DNA from: Rathayibacter oskolensis
GTDB taxonomy: Bacteria > Actinomycetota > Actinomycetes > Actinomycetales > Microbacteriaceae
Direction of reading: 5' to 3'
Assembly (NCBI RefSeq): GCF_900177245.1
Contig: NZ_FXBM01000004.1
Location: 1 to 64,000, forward strand
DNA: 64,000 nt
Position numbers and translations under genes: made by a program. The notes below the pieces were generated by a model. The model ran no database searches. It worked only from the letters and a program-made list of their open reading frames with translations, and was not told the origin of the DNA. Shown in pieces: positions 24,266-30,769 of this stretch (the stretch's first letter is position 1; the number at the start of each line of letters is the position of its first letter).

Positions 24266-24301
24266 GTGACCGCCCCCGGCCCGAGGGCCGGACGCGGTCA
24301 C
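24266..24301. terminator. Bidirectional hairpin between convergent DUF808 and GH30 genes
   Basis: GTGACCGC (24266-24273) pairs with GCGGTCAC (24294-24301), and inner GGCC/GGCC segments extend the stem around CGAG. It lies 18 bp after the GH30 stop on the minus strand and can serve the DUF808 transcript as well. No U-tract is seen, as is usual for terminators in high-GC actinobacteria. Confidence 0.5.
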
Positions 24302-24318
24302 ATCGTTGAGGTGTCGCG

Positions 24319-27300
24319 TCAGCTGCAGCTGCGCGCGGCGTACGCGGCCGGGATCACCGTGGTGACCGCCTGCCCGTCGAGGGTGCCCGTCGCGGTGACG
24401 GTCGCCTCCCCGGCCGGCACCGAGGCGGCGCGCGTCGTGAACGCGGCGCTCGCGTTCTTGCCCGGCGCGACCGCGGTGAACTGCTTCGAGCCCCAGGCGG
24501 AGGCGACCGTCATCGACACCGGGACGGCCGCGTTGTTCAGCGCCGTCACGGTCAGCGTCACCTTGCCGGCGATGCATCGGGTCGTCGCCGTCACCGCGAC
24601 GGCCAGCGCGGCGGGCGCCTTCAGCGTCACCGTCACCGTCGTCGTGGTGGTGCTCGATCGATCGGCCGAGGTGACCGCGACCGTCGCGACTCCGCCGTTC
24701 GCCGTCGTCGGCTGGGTGACGCGCACCGTCGCCGCCGCGTCGGTGGCCACCGCGGTGACCACCGGCATCGTCGTCCCCTCGACGGTCACCGCGTAGGAGG
24801 TGCGGGCGGGGTCGAAACCGGCGACGCCGACTCCGTTCACGCGCAGCGCGCCCAGGGTGCCGACCGCGGCGGGCGACGCGACCGACTCGAACAGCTTCAC
24901 CTCCGACACGATGAGGTGCGTGTTCGAGTAGGCGTTCATCACGACCCGGAACGCGGTCGCGGTGACCGGCGCGAAGCTCGCGACCAGCGTGGGCGCCGTG
25001 CCGTCGGCGGGCGACGCGACCGGCTGCGCCGTCTCCCAGCCGGGGACCGAGGTCCAGGTGCCGTCGGCGGCACGGTACTGCAGCTGCGCGCTCTGGGCCC
25101 AGCTGGTGCCTCCGTCACGCTGGAACTGCACCGACACCTGCTGCACCTGGCGTGCCGCGGGGAAGGTGTAGGTCAGCGTGCTCTGCGCCGCCTTCGTGCC
25201 GCTGACCCAGTTCGACCAGCCCTTGTCGCCGTCGACGCCGTTGCGGGTGCGCTCCGGTCCGAAGCCCGACTCCGACGACGTCGCCGTGGCGACGATGCCC
25301 GCATCGGGGTTGACGTTGCGGAGGGTGCCCGCGGTGACGAGCACCGTGAGGGTGGCCGGCAGGGTCGCGCCGTCGGCGGTCGCGGTCCCCGTGATCGTCA
25401 CCGAGCCGGGCTGTGCGAGCGAGGCGGTGGTGAGCGGCGTCCAGTCCCAGACGACCGGCACCGCGAAGGTGCTGGTCGAGGCTCCGACGCGCGCGGGGAC
25501 CGTGGCGGGAGCCGCGGCCTTCACCCCGGCGACGCTCGCTCCGGAGGCGACGGTGATCGAGACCGGGTCGGTCGCGGTCAGCCCGCCGACGTCGACGAGC
25601 GCGGTGACCGCGATGCTCTGACCGAAGAGGTCGGTCGCGGTTCCCGGCACCTCGACGCGGCCGGCACTGCCGTAGGCCGAGTCGGCCGGGCGCTGCCAGG
25701 TCACGGCGACCGGCGAGCCGGCGCCCCAGGCGTACTGCGGGGTGATCGACGGGGGCAGCGACGGAGCGACGCCCACGGTGGTGCGGACGGCGACCGTCTG
25801 GCCGGTGGCCGGCGCGAGGTCGCGGAGGCTCCACGACTGGTTCGCTCCGCCGTTCGAGCCGTAGACGCCGACGGTGGTGTTCTCGGCGCTCGACTGGCCG
25901 TTGACGTCGAGCGACTGGGCGATCGACTCGTTGACGAGCGTGAAGGTCACGCCGTCGGTCGAGTTGACGATCCAGCGGGTCGCGGCCGTGCCCTTCGCGG
26001 CGTCGACCGACACCGAGCGCAGGTCGGTCCCGGCGGTCGTCGCGCCGAGCACGCGTCCGTCGCTGGTCTGGAGGACCACGCGGCGGGTGGCCTCGCGCTC
26101 GCCGGCCGGCACCTCGTGCACGGTCCAGGTCTGCTTCGCGGCGGCGGTGGAGTCGGTCGCGAGCGTCGTGATCGTCGTCGCGGCCGCGGTGGTCGTCGCG
26201 GTCAGGGCCTTGCCGCTCTGCGTGCCGACCAGCTGGTAGTGGTGGCCGTCGCGCAGCGCGGGGGCGGAGTCGGCGACTCCGGAGACCCCGTCGATGTCGA
26301 AGGTGGTGACCGACTTCGCGGGGACCGTGATCGTCGCGGTGCGCGACTCCCGATCGATGACGACCGGGGCCTTCTCGACGAGCGCGTTGCCGGTGGGGTC
26401 GGCGGCCGACGAGGCCTGCGTGGTCACGTAGGGGGTGACGCTCGCGCCGTCGGCGATCGTGCCGAAGCGCGAGAGGTCGAGCGTGACGGTCTTCGACGTG
26501 GTCGCCGTGTTGCTGTGCACGATCGTCGCGCCCGAGCCGTCAGCGCGGATCGCGGCGGTGCTGGCGGTGTCGTTCACCGACATCAGGCGGTCGCCCTCGT
26601 GGATGAACGTCGTGAAGTTGCGGATGGTGTTGAACTTCGAGTTGGTCTCGACGCCGCAGACCGGGGCCTTCGTGGAGTCGCCTCCCGCGTCGGCGACGCG
26701 GCGGGCCGACTTCCAGACCTCGCCCCCCGCCTCCTGGTAGGGCTCGCAGTCGAGGTCGATGAAGATCGAGCCCCAGTTGAGGTTCTCGCCCTTCGGGCTC
26801 ATGTTGTAGAGGTCCTCGACCGGCTGCCAGAGCACCCAGGCCTTCGGCTCGAGCTCGCGGAGGTCGTCGGTGATGCGGCTCGCGATGCCGAGGCCGTTCT
26901 CGATGTTCACCGGGTCGTAGCCCTGGACCCAGTTGCCCTCGATCTCGCTCATCCACAGGTCGGTGTCGGCCTGCTTCGCGAGGTCGCGGACGGCGAGGCG
27001 GCCCGACGTGCCGTAGGTGTGGACGTTCATCCGGTCGACCTCGTCGCGGATCGCCTGCGGGTAGGCCGCCCAGTCGGTCTGGAAGATGCCGGGGTTGGTC
27101 TCGTCCATCGCGGCGAGTCCGGCGTCGGTGGTCGAGGCCTCGAGAGCCGCGACGACGTCGGGGATGAGGCCTACCTGACGGGTCGGGCCGACGTGCATGC
27201 CCTCCTGGCGGCCACCGGTCGGGACGCCGTTCGTGAGCTGCGTGCCCCAGTAGTTGGTGTTCGGCTCGTTGAACGGGTCGAGGGTGTCGAACTCGATGCC

Positions 27301-27984
27301 GTACTCGTCCTCCAGGTGCCCGGTGACGGTCACCAGGTACTCGGCGAACTGCTGCTCGGCGGCGGGCTTCAGCTGCTCGCTCGAGGCGTTGAAGCCTCCG
27401 GAGACGTAGCCGCTCTCGGTCATGAAGTAGGGGGCGGAGTTGGCGAACGCCTCCCAGTGCGAGATCTGCTGCTCCTCGGCGAGCCGCTCGACCCACCAGC
27501 GCTGCGTCTCGTCGGCGGTCCAGTCGTAGGAGGCGGGGTCGCCCGCGTCCCACTCGGCCAGAAGGGCGTCGCGGTCGGCGAAATTCGTGGAGGTGCCGCC
27601 GTAGATGTCGGCGTCTCCGGTGGGGTTCGGCTGCCACCAGCCCTCGACGGCGCCGCCGGGGCGGAGGTAGTCGGTCACGTCGGAGGCGTTGCCGCCGCCG
27701 ATGTTGTAGCGCGCGATGTTCAGGTCGAGGCCGTCCTCGCCGAACACCTTCTGATACAGCTCCTCGCGGAGCGCCTCGGGGTAGTTGCCGGTCGCGTTCG
27801 CGAACCAGACGAGGGAGGTGCCCCAGCCCTCGTAGGCCTCACCCGCCGTCGCGGGGTTGGGGATGATCCGTGCCGCGTCGGCGGCCTCGGCCGGTTCGGC
27901 TGCGACGGGGAGCGCGAGGAGCGCTCCGGCTGCCAGGGCGGCGCTCGTGGCGAGCGCGGCGAGTCTTCTCGCGGACATCGACAT
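24319..27984 (-). CDS. Secreted modular GH30-type glycosidase (possible endo-beta-1,6-galactanase)
   Basis: 1221 residues from ATG 27984 (a GTG-less alternative at 27978 also fits; the far upstream start at 28026 would lie in the operator). A Sec signal ends near PVAAEPAEA. The GH30 domain (~40-570) has YEGWGTSLVWFANATGNYP, LNIARYNIGGGNAS, acid/base Glu240 in DPFNEPNTNYWG and nucleophile Glu347 in WMSEIEGNW. Then come a ricin-like trefoil (HYQLVGTQSGKAL, about 610-750), an Ig-like region, a discoidin/CBM32-type domain (GDKGWSNWVSG, TAFRVVMNAYSNTHLIVSEVKLF), a cadherin-like beta-sandwich and a C-terminal domain with a Cys pair. YEGWGTS resembles GH30 endo-1,6-galactanases, and the shared operator with the GH35 operon supports galactan as substrate. 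Confidence 0.8.
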   Translation of the reverse strand: MSMSARRLAALATSAALAAGALLALPVAAEPAEAADAARIIPNPATAGEAYEGWGTSLVWFANATGNYPEALREELYQKVFGEDGLDLNIARYNIGGGNASDVTDYLRPGGAVEGWWQPNPTGDADIYGGTSTNFADRDALLAEWDAGDPASYDWTADETQRWWVERLAEEQQISHWEAFANSAPYFMTESGYVSGGFNASSEQLKPAAEQQFAEYLVTVTGHLEDEYGIEFDTLDPFNEPNTNYWGTQLTNGVPTGGRQEGMHVGPTRQVGLIPDVVAALEASTTDAGLAAMDETNPGIFQTDWAAYPQAIRDEVDRMNVHTYGTSGRLAVRDLAKQADTDLWMSEIEGNWVQGYDPVNIENGLGIASRITDDLRELEPKAWVLWQPVEDLYNMSPKGENLNWGSIFIDLDCEPYQEAGGEVWKSARRVADAGGDSTKAPVCGVETNSKFNTIRNFTTFIHEGDRLMSVNDTASTAAIRADGSGATIVHSNTATTSKTVTLDLSRFGTIADGASVTPYVTTQASSAADPTGNALVEKAPVVIDRESRTATITVPAKSVTTFDIDGVSGVADSAPALRDGHHYQLVGTQSGKALTATTTAAATTITTLATDSTAAAKQTWTVHEVPAGEREATRRVVLQTSDGRVLGATTAGTDLRSVSVDAAKGTAATRWIVNSTDGVTFTLVNESIAQSLDVNGQSSAENTTVGVYGSNGGANQSWSLRDLAPATGQTVAVRTTVGVAPSLPPSITPQYAWGAGSPVAVTWQRPADSAYGSAGRVEVPGTATDLFGQSIAVTALVDVGGLTATDPVSITVASGASVAGVKAAAPATVPARVGASTSTFAVPVVWDWTPLTTASLAQPGSVTITGTATADGATLPATLTVLVTAGTLRNVNPDAGIVATATSSESGFGPERTRNGVDGDKGWSNWVSGTKAAQSTLTYTFPAARQVQQVSVQFQRDGGTSWAQSAQLQYRAADGTWTSVPGWETAQPVASPADGTAPTLVASFAPVTATAFRVVMNAYSNTHLIVSEVKLFESVASPAAVGTLGALRVNGVGVAGFDPARTSYAVTVEGTTMPVVTAVATDAAATVRVTQPTTANGGVATVAVTSADRSSTTTTTVTVTLKAPAALAVAVTATTRCIAGKVTLTVTALNNAAVPVSMTVASAWGSKQFTAVAPGKNASAAFTTRAASVPAGEATVTATGTLDGQAVTTVIPAAYAARSCS

Positions 27985-28018
27985 TGATGCGGTCTCTCTT
28001 TCGCCTGTGAAAGTCGAG

Positions 28019-28034
28019 GTGTTCACGTGAACAC
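28019..28034. promoter_or_regulatory. Operator O1 upstream of the GH30 gene
   Basis: GTGTTCACGTGAACAC is a perfect 16-bp palindrome, 35 bp upstream of the GH30 ATG. It is the fully symmetric form of the motif at 19488-19505 and 28054-28069, so it is probably the strongest binding site for the LacI protein encoded at 19618. Confidence 0.7.
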
Positions 28035-28053
28035 TCTCAGGAGGCCGACCCTA

Positions 28054-28069
28054 CATGTTCACGTCAACA
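28054..28069. promoter_or_regulatory. Operator O2 upstream of the GH30 gene
   Basis: CATGTTCACGTCAACA is identical over 16 bases to the site in front of the importer operon (19488-19503). It is 35 bp from O1 centre to centre, slightly over three helical turns, which would allow cooperative binding across the promoter. Confidence 0.68.
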
Positions 28070-28114
28070 ACCGGAAGGTGCATGCGGCCACCCGCTGCCG
28101 GCCGGGGCGCGCGC

Positions 28115-28399
28115 GAGTGTCCAAGAGTTGTCGCACTCGGTGGTCGAGTACGACAACTTTCGGAGAGTGGACGAGGGCGGAGTGGGGGCCGGGTGCGGGT
28201 GCGGGGCGAGGGCCCGGTGCGGGTTCGGGTGCGTGAGAAGCGGCGGCGCGAGTGTCCAAGAGTTGTCGCACTCGAGGGTCGAGTACGACAACTTTCGGAC
28301 AGTGGGCGAGAGCGGAACAGGGCCCGGGTGGATGCGGCGGCTCGAGTGTTCAAAAGTTGTCGCACTCGGTGGTCGAGAACGACAACTCTTGGAGAGCGG
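28115..28399. repeat. Three ~56-bp dyad repeats in a gene-free stretch (28070-28441)
   Basis: Three copies at 28115-28170, 28250-28305 and 28344-28399 begin GAGTGTCCAAGAGTTGTCG (copy 3 has small changes). Each contains the dyad AGTTGTCGCACTC - loop of 7 - GAGTACGACAACT; in copy 1 the arms are 28126-28138 and 28146-28158. The spacers are G/C-rich and unrelated to each other. The region has no plausible gene. It looks like a cluster of REP-type elements capable of strong hairpins in either strand, placed between the divergently oriented GH30 control region and the arsR 3' end. Confidence 0.8.
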
Positions 28400-28441
28400 G
28401 GCAGCGGGGCAGCGGGGCGCGGGGGTGGGGCGCGCTCGGCG

Positions 28442-28846
28442 TCAGGGGTGCGCGGGCGGGTCGCACGCCTCCGGGGCCGGGTCGGGCGCGGGCACGCTGT
28501 GCACGAGCACGGTGTGGCCGACGTGGGCGAGGCCCAGCTCGAGGAAGTCGCGCACGTGCTCGTCGGCGAGCGCGTACTCGGCGGTCCGGCCCTCGCGGTG
28601 CACCTCGACGACGCGGTGCGAGCGGAGCAGGCGCAGGGCGTGCGAGGTCGCCGACGGGCTGAGACCGCTCCGCTCCGAGAGCTCACCCACCCGGAGGGGG
28701 CCGCCGAGCAGGGCGAGCAGGATCCGCATCCGCCCCGGGTCGCCGAGCAGCCCGAAGACGTCGGCCAGGTCGGCGATCGCCGCGTCGGAGGGGCGGGCGG
28801 CGACCGCCGCCGGGTCGCCGGACGGGCGGGGGGTGTCGGCTGGCAT
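28442..28846 (-). CDS. ArsR/SmtB-family zinc/cobalt-type sensor
   Basis: 134 residues. The winged helix is standard (DVFGLLGDPGRMRILLALLGGPLRVGELSERSG, LSPSATSHALRLLRSHRVVEVHREGRTAEYAL). The last helix carries Asp95, His97, His108 and His111 with spacing 2-11-3, the same as the alpha-5 zinc site of CzrA/SmtB (D84, H86, H97, H100 in CzrA, from memory). No CVC motif of cadmium/arsenic sensors is present. It lies 77 bp downstream of a CDF exporter gene and probably represses the pair through the palindrome at 29849-29872, releasing it when zinc or cobalt is in excess. Confidence 0.9.
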   Translation of the reverse strand: MPADTPRPSGDPAAVAARPSDAAIADLADVFGLLGDPGRMRILLALLGGPLRVGELSERSGLSPSATSHALRLLRSHRVVEVHREGRTAEYALADEHVRDFLELGLAHVGHTVLVHSVPAPDPAPEACDPPAHP

Positions 28847-28863
28847 GGCTCCTCCGGAGTCGT

Positions 28864-28910
28864 GAGGCGGGCGGTAAGGCGAGGCGGGCGGGAAGGCGAG
28901 GCGGGCGGGA
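28864..28910 (-). repeat. 17-bp tandem repeat, 2.8 copies, in the arsR leader
   Basis: GAGGCGGGCGGTAAGGC (28864-28880), GAGGCGGGCGGGAAGGC (28881-28897) and a partial third copy to 28910 fill most of the 77-bp gap between the CDF stop and the arsR ATG. On the coding strand the unit is C/T-rich and could weaken or space the ribosome-binding region. Confidence 0.8.
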
Positions 28911-28923
28911 CGTGGCGGCTCGA

Positions 28924-29835
28924 TCAGACCCGGTGCGTCTGCTCCGGGAACTCCTCTGGCTCGCACTGGATGGTGGCGTGGTCGATCCCGTGATCCTCCC
29001 GCAGGACGGCGAGGACCCCGGTCAGGGCGGTGCGGTAGTCGGCGTCGGGTGCCACCACGATGTGGCCGCTCGCGCTCTCCATGCCCGAGGTGATCGTCCA
29101 GACGTGCAGGTCGTGCAGCGCGAGCACTCCCGGCACGGCGCAGACGTCGCGCTCGACCGCGTCGAGGTCGACGTGCGCGGGCGCCGACTCCATCAGGATC
29201 CCGAGCGCCTGGCGGGTCAGCGACCAGGTGCGCGGCAGGATCAGCAGCCCGATCAGCACGCCGACGACCGGGTCGGCCCACGCCCAGCCCGTCGTGAGGA
29301 GCAGGATCGCCGCGACGACGACTCCGACCGAGCCGAGCGCATCGCCGAGCACCTCGAGCGAGGCTCCGCGCAGGGTGATGCTCTCCTTCGCGCCCGCCGA
29401 GAGCAGGCGGAAGCTCACGAGGTTGACGAGCAGTCCGACGATCGCGGTGATCAGGAGGGGGAGGCCGGGGACCGCGGGCGGCTCGGCGAAGCGGCGCACC
29501 GCCTCCACGATCACGAAGCCGGCCACGGCGAACAGGAGCAGCCCGTTCGCTAGGGCGGCCAGCACCTCGAGGCGGTAGGAGCCGTAGGTGCGGCCCTTCG
29601 CGGCGGGGCGGGCGGCGAGCGAGATCGCCGCGATCGACATGCCGAGGGCGATCACATCGGTGCCCATGTGGGCCGCGTCCGAGATGAGGGCGAGGGAGCC
29701 GGAGCTGATGCCGACGACGAACTCGACGACCATGTAGGCCGCGGTGAGGGCGAAGGCGAGGACGAGGGGTCGCCGGTGACGCGCGGCGGCCGAGCCGGCC
29801 GGGCCGCCCGACGGGATTCCGTGCGTGTGCCCCAT
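28924..29835 (-). CDS. Cation diffusion facilitator (CzcD/ZitB-like) metal exporter
   Basis: 303 residues with six predicted spans (first RPLVLAFALTAAYMVVEFVVG) and a cytosolic C-terminal domain (LHDLHVWTITSGMESASGHIVV) as in CDF proteins. The TM2 metal motif is SDAAHMGTD. The TM5 counterpart reads EVLGDALGSVG, with Glu where many zinc CDFs have His in HxxxD, which may alter metal choice. A short His-containing leader (MGHTHG) and a terminal H-rich tail are present. It exports zinc, cobalt or similar by proton exchange, and is controlled with the downstream arsR. ATG 29835 was chosen for its fit to the family; an upstream start at 29880 would overlap the operator. Confidence 0.9.
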   Translation of the reverse strand: MGHTHGIPSGGPAGSAAARHRRPLVLAFALTAAYMVVEFVVGISSGSLALISDAAHMGTDVIALGMSIAAISLAARPAAKGRTYGSYRLEVLAALANGLLLFAVAGFVIVEAVRRFAEPPAVPGLPLLITAIVGLLVNLVSFRLLSAGAKESITLRGASLEVLGDALGSVGVVVAAILLLTTGWAWADPVVGVLIGLLILPRTWSLTRQALGILMESAPAHVDLDAVERDVCAVPGVLALHDLHVWTITSGMESASGHIVVAPDADYRTALTGVLAVLREDHGIDHATIQCEPEEFPEQTHRV

Positions 29836-29848
29836 GGTCACCCCTCCT

Positions 29849-29872
29849 CTGAACGCCTGTTCATATGAACAG
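29849..29872. promoter_or_regulatory. ArsR/SmtB-type operator upstream of the CDF gene
   Basis: CTGTTCATATGAACAG (29857-29872) is a perfect palindrome matching the TGAACA/TGTTCA-ATAT pattern typical of ArsR/SmtB zinc-sensor sites, and an overlapping TGAAC-GTTCA dyad runs 29850-29863. It lies 14-37 bp upstream of the CDF ATG, where a bound repressor would block transcription. Confidence 0.75.
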
Positions 29873-29900
29873 TCTCGCACACGTCAGGGGAGGTGCGGTC

Positions 29901-30398
29901 TCACGTGACCGGGTCGGTCGGGCGGGGGCGCGGGTCGACGCGGTCCCAGAGGGTCTCGAGCGGATCCTCGGCGTCGACCCCGACGGTCCGGAGGTTCTGC
30001 CGGCGCTCCGCCTCCGCCGCGGTGATCTCGCCGAGGTGCTCGGAGGCGCGGATCGCGGCCGGCGCGCCGCCGTCGCGAGTGAGGAACGGGTCGGACGGGG
30101 TCGCGAGCCGGAACCCGTCGCGGGGGTCGAAGGGGTGCGCGACGATGCCGGTGACCTCGGGCGAGGAGGCGAGCAGCGCCATCGCGACGCGGTCCGCCGC
30201 CCGCCAGGCGGTGGCCGACGAGCGCCGCTCGACTCCGACAGGCCCCTCGGGGGTCGTGATCGTCAGCCGCTCGATCTGGGGAAGGAGGCGGAGGATCCGC
30301 ACCGCCGCCTCGAGGGCCTCCCGGGGCACGGACTCGACCGAGCCGGTGTACACGGGGAGCCACTCCTCCTCCGGGAGGTCACGCCGCCACGAGTCCAT
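29901..30398 (-). CDS. Hypothetical protein
   Basis: 165 residues, not recognised. It starts MDSWRRDLPEEEWLPVYTG and has a central alpha/beta region (EAAVRILRLLPQIERLTITTP, SATAWRAADRVAMALLASSPEV) and a charged, Pro-rich tail. No signal peptide or membrane span. ATG at 30398 follows GAGGAC; an in-frame start at 30443 would add 15 residues. It is divergent from the reverse transcriptase leader, and I see no reason to link the two functionally. Confidence 0.6.
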   Translation of the reverse strand: MDSWRRDLPEEEWLPVYTGSVESVPREALEAAVRILRLLPQIERLTITTPEGPVGVERRSSATAWRAADRVAMALLASSPEVTGIVAHPFDPRDGFRLATPSDPFLTRDGGAPAAIRASEHLGEITAAEAERRQNLRTVGVDAEDPLETLWDRVDPRPRPTDPVT

Positions 30399-30479
30399 CC
30401 TGCGTCCTCTCCGTGGGTCCGGGCGCTGCTGGGGCGCCGGCACCAGGGTCCAGGGTGCTGTCCTCAGTCGAATCTATTC

Positions 30480-30769
30480 CACAGGCGGCGGCAAACCGAG
30501 GGCGATCAGGGAGTTCCCCCGGATCTCGGGCATAGCGGTGCGGGCGGGCGGGAACCGCTCCCTCCGGGCGACCTGTCGAGAAGTGCTGGCGCTGAGCGGC
30601 GCGGAGCGCCGGCGGGTGCCTGCGGCGTGATGCCTGGTCGATCCACGTGCCCCGGGGTGACCCCGGAGAGGACGGTGCAGCTCGTGCCCCGTCCGCCTCG
30701 CCCGGAGGGGGCGGTCGCCCTCAGCCTAGGCTGGTGCGCGGCCGCGGGGGCGGCGGGAGAGGGGGAGTC
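30480..30769 (+). other. Hairpin-rich leader of the reverse transcriptase; candidate retron msr-msd region
   Basis: The 371-bp space before the RT start has no plausible gene but at least five hairpins on the plus strand: CCGAG/CTCGG (30496-30529), AGCGGT/ACCGCT (30534-30559), CTGGCGCT/AGCGCCGG (30586-30612, one wobble), CCGGGG/CCCCGG (30652-30666) and GGACGG/CCGTCC (30670-30694). A perfect palindrome CAGCCTAGGCTG lies at 30722-30733. Retron non-coding RNAs sit in this position. I could not identify a convincing long a1/a2 pair or branching guanosine, so this is only a candidate. Confidence 0.3.

Noticed and set aside
28064-28291. Small minus-strand ORFs rich in Pro/His across the triple repeat
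   Set aside because: They merely translate the repeated hairpin and G-rich spacers in several frames; no ribosome site or consistent start.
28115-28399. CRISPR array
   Set aside because: Only three units with unequal spacing (about 79 and 38 bp of spacer), internal dyads extending over the whole unit, and no cas genes.
30647-30769. Longer N-terminus for the reverse transcriptase
   Set aside because: The added 41 residues are Gly/Arg/Pro-rich and overlap the hairpin-rich leader; GTG 30770 has a strong ribosome site and begins typical protein sequence.
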